Shown here piece by piece: positions 1 through 11,100 of a stretch of DNA of 64,000 nucleotides. Under the pieces are notes generated by a model that was not told the origin of the DNA, did no database searches, and saw only the letters and a list, made by a program, of their open reading frames with translations. Position numbers and translations under genes: made by a program. The DNA lies in the NCBI GenBank assembly GCA_033439255.1, contig CM065889.1:1736001-1800000 (forward strand). The letters run 5' to 3'. The stretch is from Hericium rajendrae (taxonomy: Eukaryota > Basidiomycota > Agaricomycetes > Russulales > Hericiaceae). How positions within the stretch are numbered: position 1 is the first letter of the stretch; every line of letters starts with the position of its first letter.

Positions 1-146
1 TGTCTAGGTAATGTACTGTAAGCTACTGAGAAACGAAATGAAGTTAGCAGCATCTGGGACTTAGCCTCTGATGCCGTGCGCGGCAGCTCTCGGGCCGGGC
101 CCCGACAGCCACATTTGTGGCTCCGCCGGGCAAACCCGCGCTCACC

Positions 147-154
147 TATATAAG
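147..154 (+). promoter_or_regulatory. TATA box of element i
   Basis: TATATAAG lies about 25 bases before a CT-rich leader that contains AACCCCCATCATCTCTCGTC. The same TATA plus leader order is found on the minus strand at 44780, 36040 and 63886. Conservation across copies suggests a transcribed unit; transcription itself is inferred. Confidence 0.55.
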
Positions 155-349
155 CCTCGCACGATGCGCGTCCTCTCTCTCTCTCCAACCCCCATCATCT
201 CTCGTCTGTCGTCTCTCGCTCATCGTCTAACGTCTCTCGCTCATCGTCTCTCGTGTCTTGCTCATTGTAAGTTATTTCTTGCTCGTTGTCTCGTTTCTTG
301 CTCATTGTCTGTTGTTTCTCGCTCGTCATTTTTATTTCATATTCTCTAG

Positions 350-480
350 CATTTGGTAAGTCATCTCTTTTCTGTCTTTGTTGACTAATGCTTAATGTTC
401 TTATCTTATAGATTACATTTTCGCTTTCTTTGTTTGTTATGGCTTCTTATTTTATGATGTAAGCCTTCTAAGGTTGTTTT
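350..480 (+). other. intron-like segment in element i
   Basis: After the leader comes GGTAAGTCATC, then a branch-like TGACTAATGC, then a pyrimidine-rich tract ending TTATAG at about 411. This is the layout of a short fungal intron and parallels the intron-like array at 2380-3290. Splicing is inferred only. Confidence 0.35.
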
Positions 481-714
481 ATTAGTTTATATTTTGATTT
501 TTTTCGGTAAGGTCTAGTTTATGTTAATGTTATGTTTGTTAATATTATATTGTATCTTGTAGCATTATATATAGTAGTTATTGTGATGTAGTATTAGTTG
601 GTCAATGCAATATAAATTTGTTCAAATAACAAATAAAATTATATTTATTTTGTGATAAATTGAATTAATCTTGACTAGTCACTTTTATAAGCTGATAAGG
701 CTTTATAGTCAACT

Positions 715-1000
715 AAGAATATATATAGTTTTGATAGCTTTTATATCTTGCATAGATGAATTAAGTCTATCTATTCAGTATAGCATATGTCAATAGCATA
801 GATCTGATAGCCTTGATAGATAGACATACTATGATAGCTGCATAGTCAGCTCTCATAGCTATGATAGCACTCCATAGCATCTCCCTTGAGCTTCATAGCA
901 CTATATAGCATTCCCCTTTAGCTATGCTGGCTATAGAGAAAAGGGCAGTGCTATGGAACTATGAAATCTATGTAGACTTCATAGAGCTATGTACCACTTA
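715..1000. repeat. subterminal TAGCTATGATAGC repeats, element i
   Basis: Short degenerate palindromic units such as CATAGCTATGATAGC are repeated in both orientations. Similar blocks lie just inside the ends of the other large CATC-type elements (5800-6045, 35270-35470, 37850-38045, 43890-44130, 55740-55940, 62440-62650). Such subterminal repeats usually bind a transposase. Confidence 0.75.
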
Positions 1001-1549
1001 CACATTTTTCAGATGGGTGACTAATGGGAGGTAAGTCCTATAGAGTTGCAAAGTGGTTAAGCTGAGGTCTAAGGGACTCAGCTCAACCGGTTAAATACAA
1101 GAGGATGCACAGCTATGAGTCGTATCTAAGGTGATGGTAGTGACTGTGCATTGTGCAGCATCATACTGTGCATGATGGGAATGAAACATGATGGAGGAGT
1201 AGATAGGGTAGCACTGCAACGATCATGATGAAAATGGATAGTGGATCAAGGCAGTGCAATAGTGTTCATGCATACATGTAGATATGATTAAATAAAGGGA
1301 ATAGAGCAACGGGACATTGGCCATGGTGGAGATGTTGAAGGGAGTGATGTCAAGTTAAGAAATGAAATGTATAGTTCTTAACATGCATTGGCATGTTGTC
1401 AATGGAGGTGGACACTGGTGACATGACAGCGAGGTGATGTGATGGTGAAGTGGTGAGGTGGTGAGGTCAGAGAGGAGATGGGGTGATGGTGGAGGGACGA
1501 GGATGGGATGAGGATGGGATGAGGATGGGCACGAAAGGATGAAGTTGTC

Positions 1550-1625
1550 GAGAGTATTGCTCAAATTTGAGCAATACTCTCTGCATTAGCAAACATACAA
1601 AATAAAAGGGTTTTGATTTACTTAC
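1550..1625 (-). ncRNA. intron plus covarying hairpin module, copy 1
   Basis: Read on the minus strand, the segment starts GTAAGTAAATC (5' splice-like) and passes a GCTAATGCAG branch/acceptor-like motif. It then enters a perfect palindrome whose arms are GAGAGTATTGC and its complement, with centre TCAAATTTGA. Five other copies share this order but have different stem sequences that still pair. Whether this is an RNA gene is inferred from that covariation; no coding potential is visible. Confidence 0.5.
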
Positions 1626-2379
1626 CTATGTTCCTCAACTTCCTACACATCTCTCTCCAGTGTTTGGTTCGACGATAAGAGAGAGAGGAGGAAGAGAGAA
1701 GAGGGAGGAGGAAGGGAGAGGAGTGAGAAGTGGTAAAGTCGAGATGAAGTTTGATGCATGTTTCAGTGCAGCAGCCACTAAACACACGTGCTCGAACATT
1801 TTCAAGCTTCATAAATCAAATAAAATAGAATAAATTCTGAAAAAAAGAAAAACACTCTTATATACTCATAAGATACAATTGAATACTAATTATGGTACTA
1901 CGAGCTACTCGACAGCAAGATGAAGTTAGTAAAATCTGCAACTAAGCTTCTGATGCAGTGTCTGGCAGTGTCCGAGCCAAGTCACAGCAGTCACATTTTG
2001 AGCTTCACTTGCCACATCTACACATCAGTACTCTTACAAACTTTCTGGCCATGTCTGATTGCGCCTGGGAGCAACATTCAGACACATCAGGCAATCATGC
2101 AGGGTATAGTACCACAGATACAATCAGATTTATATCTGGCCTCAGATTTTATGCCTGGCTCCAGATTTTATGCCTGGCTCCAGATTTAATGTCTGGCCTC
2201 AGATTTCATGTCTGGCCTCAGATTTAAACCTGACAGCAGCTTTAAACCTGACAGCAATTTTAAATCTGATATTATACATTGAATTTATGCTTTTCAATCA
2301 ATTAATATATCTATAGGCTAGACAAACATCATATCAACTACATAAGTAATTATCCTTATCTCAATTACAAAAAAAGCAA

Positions 2380-3290
2380 AAAAGGCTACAAATATAACAA
2401 CATCAGGCTGAAAAATATAACAAAGATTATAAGACTTATCTTAGAACTACCAAAAAAGTGAAACAGACTACAAAAATCACAACCTTACCTTATAATGACT
2501 ACAAAAAAGCAAAAATGAATCTGAAAAACTATAACTTTATTAGTCTTAACAAGAATACAAAGATAACAAAACTTATCTTAGAAGTGTAGTCAAGACTACA
2601 AAAAGCAAAAATCTACTAAAAAGATAACAATATAAAAGTAAGGAATATAAGAAAGATAACAAAGCTTACCTTAAAAGTACACCAAAGTCTACAAAAAGTG
2701 AAAATGTAAGGAAAGATAGCAAAACAGAACTTACAATGATAAGAAAGACTACAAAAAAGCGAAATATAGTGAAAAGATTACAACATTAGTGTAAGCAAGA
2801 TAAGAAAGATAACAAATTATACCTTAGAAGTATAACAAAGACTACAAAAAAGCGAAAATGAACTAGAAAGATAACAAACCTTATCTTACAGTTGTAGCAA
2901 TGACTACAAAAAAGCGAAAGTGTACAAAAAGATAACAACATTAGTTGTAATCAGATAACAAAGATAACAAACCTTACCTTAACAATGTAACAAACACTAC
3001 AAAAAGCGAAAAGATAACAATTTAAAAGGTAACAAACCTTACCTTGCAGTTGTAGCAATAACTACAAAAAAGCGAAAGTGTACAAAAAAGATAACAACAT
3101 TAGTGTAAGGAACATAACAAAGATAACAAATACTTATCTTAGAAGTGTAGTAACACTACAAAAAAGCGAAAAAGATCAGAAAGATAACAAAGTCAACAAT
3201 ACTTATCTTAGGAGTAGTAGTCACATAACTACAAAAAAGCAAAAATGAAGTCAAAGGTAACAAAGATAACAAACTTACCTTCAAGAGCAG
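2380..3290 (-). repeat. tandem array of intron-like units
   Basis: On the minus strand about eleven units of 60-95 nt follow one another. Each has a donor-like GTAAG or GATAAG followed by TTTGTTATC, then an acceptor-like CGCTTTTTTGTAG. Between acceptor and next donor lie only about 17-25 nt, for example TTATTGCTACAACTGCAAG. The array begins after a leader containing CACCATCTCTGCTC at about 3290-3310, related to the leaders next to TATA boxes in the larger elements. This could be a run of micro-exons, or simply a transposase-binding satellite that mimics splice sites. Confidence 0.6.
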
Positions 3291-3419
3291 AGATGGTGGT
3301 GGTTGCAGAGAGAGAGGTATTTCGGAGCAAACCCATCAGATATGTCTTTTAATCGGAGTTTAAATCAGCCACATAGTCACAATTGAACAAAGACATATGA
3401 TCTGGTGCTTGTAGCTCGC

Positions 3420-4110
3420 TCAATTTGTATCTGATTTCAACACTCTTAGATGCGTTCGAAAGGTCTTGTCAATCGCTTTCCAACAAGCCTTTATACGTTG
3501 TGTTATGTGAAAAACTCGTGGAATGCGATGCATTTTTGTTTTTGAAGAAGATTGAATGATATCTTAGTCAATTCTGAGCGCTTTTTCTCGATCTTTGATG
3601 CATTGGAAAGGTGTGAAAAATAGCTTTCCAACAAGCCCTCATAGACTGAATTATGTGTCAAATTCATAGAATGCAATCCATTTTCTAGTTTCAATCTTCT
3701 GAGAAGAAGATAGAGGGGTACCTTGCTCACTTTGTATCTGACTTTGACACTCTTAGATGTATCAGAAAGGTCTTTTCAGCCACTTTCCAACGAGTGCTTA
3801 TATGCTATGTTATGTATTAAACTTGTAGAACACGATGCATTTGTGTTTTTGAGGAAAATTGAATGATATCTTAGTCAATTTTGAGTGCTTTTTCTCAATC
3901 TTGGATGCATTGAAAAGGTCTGATTTATTGCTTTTAAATAAGGCCTTATACAGTCTGATATTTGCAAAACTCATTTGTGCAGGACCATTTCTGCTTCTGA
4001 TCCTCTTAAACAAGAGATCTTGATCTATCTCAATCAGTTTTTGTCTGATCATTATATTCTTAGATGTATTTGAAAGCCCTATATAATTGCTTCTCAACAA
4101 GCCCTTATGC
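3420..4110 (-). repeat. degenerate ~150-bp tandem repeat
   Basis: Five diverged units each contain a TTCGAAAGGTC...CTTTCCAACAAGCC core, at about 3455, 3605, 3755, 3905 and 4065. On the minus strand two stretches (3503-3730 and 3810-4115) stay open and share peptide words such as NASKIEKK and LTKISFN. That follows from the DNA repeat and does not prove a gene. A looser relative with repeated CGAAAGCTAC words lies at 34150-34830. Confidence 0.55.
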
Positions 4111-4288
4111 ATCATGCTATAGTACTATTTTGTATGGATGTGATCTGTAATCTTAGTCTACTGATCCAGAGGCAGTTTACAGCTAAAGATGACCCACAAC
4201 CTTGAGTTTACAATAACTTTGTCAACTACTTGCCACATCAGCAAATGTCTAGTACATGGATTGGAGCAACTTTTAGTTTATTTTGATT

Positions 4289-4427
4289 TATCAGGAACCT
4301 TCAAAACTTCTGTTTGACCTATGAGGCATCTGACAGTATCTGATTGTATCTCTGCATGATCTGCAGCAGTTGCATCAAACACTAACATGCCTTGCAGGTC
4401 AAACAGAAAGTTTGAAGGTTTTTGATG
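4289..4427. mobile_element. small MITE, 139 bp, TT duplication
   Basis: The ends TATCAGGAACCTTCAAAAC and GAAGGTTTTTGATG form imperfect inverted repeats that continue into GTTTGACC/GGTCAAAC. TT flanks both sides (4287-4288, 4428-4429). It is the shortest member of the CATCAGGAACC family also present at 7147 and 47478, with the first base changed to T. It is nested in the 3.3 kb Plavaka-type element. Confidence 0.65.
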
Positions 4428-5799
4428 TTGTTCATATCATCTACTGTAGGCCTCTTCAGGCAGTTTTACAATGTGTTGCAAACTACTATCTGTTTTGGTT
4501 ATAGGCTCGACAATGTTGGGCATGATCAAATTTTTAATTAGGCTTATAAGCATCTGCCAGTGTAATCTATGATGCATCTACAACTAAAGTGGTACAATAT
4601 AACAACACTAATATTCTGCTTGGTCTGCATAGCCTTTATCTAGTAACAACAATATATTGGATTTCTATTCTCTGTCCAAACTCACATTCATTTTCACTTG
4701 CAAGTTTATCTAATGCACATTAGTGCACTGTCTTATATTCATGTTTATTCATCTACACTTGTTAATTGTTAATTATTCTGTTTGATTTGATATTGAGCTA
4801 AAATCTAAATGTAAGTTGATATCTGACTATGTCTAAGAGATTACACCTGCCTGGCTAAACTGACAAAAAAACAAATCTGATAAACATTCAAAATCTAGAG
4901 AACATCAAAAATCTGACTGTGTCTGAGAGACTACACCCTGTCTGATCTGTCTGACAGCAAAAAATCTGAAAGACATCTAAACTCTGATTGTGTCTGGGAG
5001 ACTACACCCTACCTGACTGACCTGACAAGAAAAAAAAATCTGATCAACATCTAAAATCTGAAGAATATCTGAAATCTGAACAACATTCAAAATCTGACTA
5101 TGTCTGAGAGACTATACCCTGCCTGATCTGTCTGGCAGCAGAAGATATTTCAAATCTGACTAGGTCTGGGTGTAAATGCATATCTGATAAAATCTGACTC
5201 TGCCTGACTTGCCTGATTTTGTTTGTAGCCAGGAATAACCAATCTGTCAGGTATATAAGGTGATCAGACAAGATCAGACAGAATAAGATCCAGCAGAAAG
5301 TTTGTAAGAGTACTGATGCATAAGGTGCGCAAGATGCACAACCTCTCTTTCCTCTCAACCACTACCATCTCTTGTCTTTGAGACTTCTTCCTTTGCTTTT
5401 TTGATGTTTTGTTATCTTTAGCAAGTTCTCTATGTTCTTATGTTCTTAATACCACTAATATAATTATGTTCTCAAGATATTTTCACTTTTTTATATGTTT
5501 GTTTGTAAATCTATTATGTTTCTTCACTGTGACTCATGCTAATCTTTTTATTGTAAAGTTATATTTTTGCTTTTTATAGACTTTGTATTATCTTTATTAT
5601 TATCTCTTCTAATAAAAAGTCTTATAAGGCCCATTAGAGTAGATTTTGTATAGTAGTACTTTCCAAATAATAATTTTCGATATTTTTGTTTATTTCAAGA
5701 CTAAGAATTCTTCTAGTTTATTATGTCTATAAAATGCTTCATAATATTAGAGTGCTTGTATAAGCTATCTAATACATATATCAAGAAAAGAAGATGTAG

Positions 5800-6045
5800 T
5801 ATATATAGTTGACATAGCTTTGATAGCTCAATATAATAGGATAGCATATATATAGCTCATAGCTAACATAGCTATTCTTTTATGCTATGATAGCTATGAT
5901 TGCTACACCTTTGAGCTATGGTAGCTATGGCAGCTATGATAGCTCTATATAAATGATCTTTAATCTATGGCTAGGCTATATATAAAAGAACACTGCTATG
6001 GACCTATCAGAGCTATATAGCTGATATAGCTCTATATAACAGTGA
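5800..6045. repeat. subterminal repeats, element ii
   Basis: TAGCTATGATAGCT-like units precede the right terminus at 6060, in the same style as the block at 715-1000. Confidence 0.65.
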
Positions 6046-6060
6046 TAATTTTTTCAGATG

Positions 6061-7146
6061 TATAAAAAGATAGTATAAAGTAAATGATTCTAAGAAATCA
6101 TAACTTAAGGTAAAACTCCACATGCATATAGGGAATCCATTGCCTCCCAACCACCTCTATGACATTACAGCATGAGCAATGGATAACCACATATCTGCAG
6201 GTCAATATACTTGTCATAGACATAGTGAATAGTTGACAGTGCAGTGCCTTTGTGTATCCTACAATGCAGCCTACAAATGATTATACAAGAATGTACCAAA
6301 GCATCATCAACTATGATGCAGTAAATTCACCACTATCAGAAAGTGCTATAAATAAAAGTGAACTTACAGAGAACATTATATTAAGGCTTAGACATAGAGC
6401 TCTCTATACTTGTCAAACTCATCTCAGATCTCTTGCTTAGAATTTGCTCTGTAACTGCAAATATATGTGTCTATATGTGAACATCAAAGTCTGCATACAG
6501 TCAAGATATACCTTGTAATATTCAATATTATGCTCTCTCAAATAGATAAGTACTAAGCTTACCTAAGGGTAGTAAAAATTTTTGAGAGAGTCCTGTCACT
6601 AAAAGTGAAGCCTACAGTCTCATGGTCCACACTGTCAAGACTCGGTCGTAGACAGCAGAGAACCACCCAAGTCACCAGCGATGATGGGAGCGAGAGAGCA
6701 GAGAGCGACTAGCAGCGCAGTGACCTGTATTGGAGGTACAGTACGGTACAGACGAAATGGACAATCTAGGGAAATAGGCGAGCGACAGGGAGCCTATAAG
6801 TACTGGGACGACAATGGGAAAAGAACAATGGACACCATAACGGGTCGAACAATAGAGTGAGAACAATGGTGGCCAAAAGGAGAACAATGGGAGGGAGAAC
6901 AATAGGATGTCCCAAAGGGGAACAAGGGCATGGGTGAAGGATAGCCCCAGGTCATGTGAGGAAGTGAACATGTGATGGGGCTGCTGGAGCACATGACCGA
7001 CGCGATGCCTTGATGGCAGAGAAGAAGGCGGAGAGAAATGGAGCGATCCGTGACACACACATCACCAGTCTCTGCTCAGATACATTGCAAAAGATTAATA
7101 CACTCATTGTGATTGACAAAATGGACGTGATGTGCCAAGATAGGTG
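6061..7146. other. intergenic, no gene recognised
   Basis: The stretch 6061-6600 is AT-rich with no gene or element boundary that I can support. At 6530-6580 a CTCTCTCAAA/TTTGAGAGAG inverted repeat encloses GTAAGCTTAG in reverse, possibly a worn hairpin module. At 6800-6920 the word GAGAACAATGG recurs as a loose minisatellite. Frames at 6672-7060 arise from that repeat and show no protein motifs. Confidence 0.4.
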
Positions 7147-7547
7147 CATCAGGAACCTTCAAAACTTTCTGATGGATCCTGCAGAGTCTGATCAACTGCA
7201 AGACCTGATCCAGCTGCAGGCTCTAATTAGAGGTCAATTTTTGATCAGAAATTTTATATTTTGAAGTCAATAACTATTGGCAGATATAGTAGTCATCCAA
7301 CTCTAATCATTAGATGCAACAAAGTTTTCAATATCTAAAATTTACATAAATCTGAGCAATTCTGATCAGTCTGTGAGCATTCTGCATTGATACTTTTTTA
7401 AATCTTGAGGTCAAAGATTCTGCAGCTAGCTGAGAGTAGCTGATGTTGTCTGAGAGTATCTGATGTGTCTGATGCAACTGCTGCAGATCATGTAGACACT
7501 GTCAGATGCCTTGCAGGTCAAACAGAAAGTTTTGAAGGTTCCTGATG
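7147..7547. mobile_element. MITE, 401 bp, TG duplication
   Basis: Termini CATCAGGAACCTTCAAAAC and its inverse (GAAGGTTCCTGATG) flank a non-coding interior. TG is duplicated at 7145-7146 and 7548-7549. The element is almost the same length as the one at 41478-41879 (402 bp) and has related termini, so the two are probably one subfamily. Confidence 0.8.
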
Positions 7548-8103
7548 TGGCAATAGTGTAAGCCAGCAATGAATGATGGTAGGCTGCATGCAACAGGTGA
7601 CTGCAGATAATGGTGCAGGTATATGGTAGTCGAGAGAAAAGCTAGAGTCAAGAATTCCAAGCTCAAGAAGTGAGCAGAACCCTAATCTTCAGCTTGACTT
7701 AGAGAAAATTGATGTGCATTGATGTCTTATTAAAGTATTCACTAATCACTGAGTATGAGTGAACATTCACTCATCATTTCAGGATATTCTAATAACTTGT
7801 GACTTTCTTGCTTCAGCATTGAGAATAAATACACAGTGTAATGTATCTGAATGTTGCTATTAGTTTTTGCAGATTTTAGTCAGACACGTTTGAATAGTTT
7901 GTAGAGTTTCTGATAATTTCTGAAATTACTTACTAGGCTATCCCTTGTATCAATTGTCATTCTATCAATGAAACTATTAGCTTGCTAGCATAAAGCAACA
8001 GTGTTTTAAAATCACCGGCAGTACTTACAAGATGTCCTAGCTATTTATTGAAAGTACATAATAGAGTGATAGGGTGCACATATATATCTCAACACTGTAT
8101 TAT
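7548..8103. other. 3' flank of the myosin gene
   Basis: This non-coding stretch lies between the MITE and the myosin stop codon. It is AT-rich and holds the presumed myosin 3' UTR on the minus strand. No element or gene was recognised. Confidence 0.4.
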
Positions 8104-11100
8104 TTAGGCAACCAATGCAGCTAAGCGACGGAGATGCGAAACATTGAGATATGCTGGAACATATGTTTCCAACCCCGATACCTCGCGTGGAAGAGGCAAT
8201 TCGTATGGTCCGACCTCTTCTGCTTCAGGAAGAAGTAAGTGATCGTTGCGATCATTTGCGACCACTCGAGATGCTACAATTCGCAAGATTTCGGGAGATA
8301 TGGGGTTCTTCGAACAAGTTAGCTTTGATATGTGGATATTTCAAGATGTCGCACCTCATAATCAGCAACATAGTAGTTTGTACACATGCGTTGAATTTGC
8401 ATTGGGCTCAGCATCCAGCACACATCGTAAATGATCTCGATGTCAGCAGCTGTTGCCTATTGCCGTAGAGTTAGCTGCGATACCTATTCAGCCTATGAAA
8501 GTTGAAATACCTTTTTGAGTTGCAGCAACTTCGTGGCCTGCATTAAATGTTCCAGCTGCAAGGTTCCCTCTGGCATATCATGGGATTTACACCATTCCTC
8601 AATTCGGGTGATGTTGTACTGAATCTGCATAGCTATGATGAGAAGTAGCAATGTCGAAAGTTACACCTGAGTATGATGACGACATAAAGGATGAGAAATC
8701 ACGAACCACGCTTCCACGAGGAAAAGTTTCGCCTCATTAGGAGATCATTGAAGCTGGTTACTCCAATCAACTTCAACAGTTCCGTTACGACCTGCTGTAC
8801 AACACTCTCCTCCACATAATAACTCTTGAGGCTTTTCCAAACCTTGTTTAGCAGATTGAGTATGTCGTCCATACTGAAAGCGGGCTGAGTGTTCGAATTG
8901 AAGACGCGATTGAATAAACGACCTCCACCATCGCTAGCTATGAATCCAGGAAGCGATTGACTTTCTATAAGAGCAGGAATCACCATCTTCGAAAGTTTCT
9001 TCTTGGTCTCGGTCATCCACGTATGGTAAATGTTGTACTCCAAGCTGTCGAGATCGTGCTTCACGACAGAGACCAGACGCTCGTAATCTGCCCAGTCAAA
9101 GGGCCGGACTGCATTTTCTTCTCCAGGTCCGATCCCCTGCAGCATGTCCGACTCCGCGACACAGATGAACGAGAGCATTTCATGCACATTGGATAGCCAA
9201 AAAATACCGGGGATTATTGCATCTTCGCCAGCAAAGGTCTATGCCATAGGTCAACGATCTTTCGATTGTGATGGACAAGTTACTACATTACCATAACATG
9301 TGCTTGGATAGTTTGCATCACATTGGCCAGGAAGCGTTCGCTTTCCGGAATAAGTCCATATTTCCACATTTCGTTGGTAACGAGGCTGATGAGATTTGCC
9401 GGGAATAGAATCTCCTTGACAGCCGATGGATTGGTGAGACTCGGGAGAGGAATTTTGAGACCTTTCACTAGTCCTTCCAAGACATCCACGTCCAGATACT
9501 TGATGTCTTGCAATAGGCGAATTTTCTCCTCAGCCGGGTCATCGCAGATATCGGCCAATCCATTGAGGCCACGAATCCGCGGCATTCCATCTTCGCCGTT
9601 GTATGCAACAGACACCGCCCGAGGATTTGAGCCTTGCCTATGTTTCGCCATGGTCATGAGCTCATCGGCTGACGTACGATGATCTGCAGGAGCCAAGGAA
9701 TAGATGCCTGCAGAGCTGTGCCTCCTCTGATGCCGCTGAGATGCTGGCGTCTCATTTGTGGCCGTGGGACGTGGATGGACGGATCGCAGAGTGGGCGCAA
9801 AAGTAGGAGAAACTGGGGGTTCTCGAGAACTTTTTGTAAGGGTATTCAAAGCATACGCACGGTTGAGTTGCTCCCGTAGACTGCTGACCTCGTTCTTGAG
9901 TGTCCCGATGACGGAACTGTCTTGGGCGGTACGCAATGGGAGATCCTCTAGCTGTTTGTGCTGGGTGTCAAGATCTGCAGCTTGTCGTGCAATTTCGTTC
10001 TCAAGCTCCTCAATAGACTTGTCCCTTTCCGCGACAATAGCAATCACGTCCTCAAGACGCCTTTCCACGCTCTTCTTCTCCCGCAGTAGCCCATCACGAC
10101 GAGAAACTTCTGCTTGGCTGGCAACCAGTTCCGCATGAGCTTGCTTAGCACGCGAATCCACTTCATCGTGTCGCGACATCCACATTTGAAGTTGTTGTTC
10201 GACCTCGTTGAGTCTTGTCTGTAGTTCCTTCTTCTCTTCCGTTCGCTTTTGTAGAGTCTGCGTAAGTTCAACAACTTTGTTTTCCAGTCGATACGAAATT
10301 TCCTTGAACTTTGATACAGAGCGAGCCTCTGCTTTCAGCACCTTAAGCTGCTTTCGAGCTAATCTTCGCCGAATGCAGGATTGAATGTATACGACTCGCT
10401 TAACATCGGATCGCAGTGTTCTGCGCGTGAGACTGCGATAGAGATTTGGTCAGCACAGATCACCGCGATGTCAATCTCTACACCCACATGCCACGGAACA
10501 AACTCTGCAAATGGACAGTGGCCTGGGTCAGTTTATTCTTTTTGAATCGTAAACGCGACTGGACGCCCCGTGTACCTTGCATGACAACAATAACAATCAA
10601 TAATGTTTTTTAGATAAGATCATATCATAAAGTGTACGAACGACTTTGGACATTTACGACACTTGATTTGACCTCGAAGAACCGCTTCCTTTGAATAAAT
10701 CCCCGGACAGACTTTTGTAGTAATGTCGCAGCAGTTTCACGTCGAACCATCACGACGAAACGTTGTGCTATGATACCGCGCCACCAGGTCTGAATACGAA
10801 TCGTTGCATGGCGAAGTTCTTGGTATCGCTTCATGGCCATGTGTCGCCGCATGTTCTTCTGTACAACAGTGACCATGCCGTTCAAACGATCAGACCGAAG
10901 CGTTTCTAACGCAGCAAGCATCCCAGCCCTGAAAAATATCTTCGTTTTCCCACTTTGGTATTTGTCCGGGTCGTTGATTGTTTCCTCCAAAATGAGGGAA
11001 CATAGCGCTTTGAGTTGCAGCTGCTGAATCATATGGCCCCATTGCGCTGATGAAACCAGCATGTAGTATCTGTCCTTATTCTGTCAGGTGATGTACATCA

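Larger units (their letters stand above)
1..1015. mobile_element. CATC-type non-coding element i, right part
   Basis: This is the right end of an element that starts left of the window. It ends with a terminal repeat reading TTTTTCAGATG at 1005-1015, the inverse of the left ends at 43870 and 62408. Inside the terminus are subterminal TAGCTATGATAGC-like repeats. Further in are intron-like segments and a TATA-containing segment that matches, in reverse, the cores of the elements at 35232 and 43870. The open frame at 71-349 follows the CT-rich leader and looks like no known protein. No transposase is visible, so I call it non-autonomous. Confidence 0.7.
2023..5318. mobile_element. Plavaka-type non-autonomous element, 3.3 kb
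   Basis: The termini CATCAGTACTCTTACAAAC (left) and its inverse (right, ending CTGATG at 5318) are nearly identical to those of the 9.2 kb transposase-bearing element at 46527-55714. A CA dinucleotide flanks both sides (2021-2022 and 5319-5320), a 2-bp target duplication. Subterminal TCAGATTT repeats occur near both ends. No transposase is present; the interior holds intron-like repeats, a degenerate 150-bp repeat and a nested 139-bp MITE. It sits inside element ii. Confidence 0.85.
1016..6060. mobile_element. CATC-type non-coding element ii (left end unresolved)
   Basis: A second large non-coding element lies in the same orientation as element i. Its right end is TTTTTTCAGATG at 6060, with subterminal repeats at 5800-6045. 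In reverse order it holds the hairpin module (1550-1625), a CT-rich tract (about 1660-1760), a core related to 44800-44890 (1910-2020), a nested 3.3 kb Plavaka-type element (2023-5318), and a leader with intron-like segments (5330-5640). I could not find its left terminus between 1016 and 1400, so the start is only the edge of element i. The stretch 1390-1540 is a GATGGG-rich low-complexity tract. Confidence 0.5.

Noticed and set aside
715-1000. Centromeric or satellite DNA made of TAGCTATGATAGC units
   Set aside because: The blocks are short, sit just inside element ends, and are paired left and right, so subterminal transposon repeats explain them.
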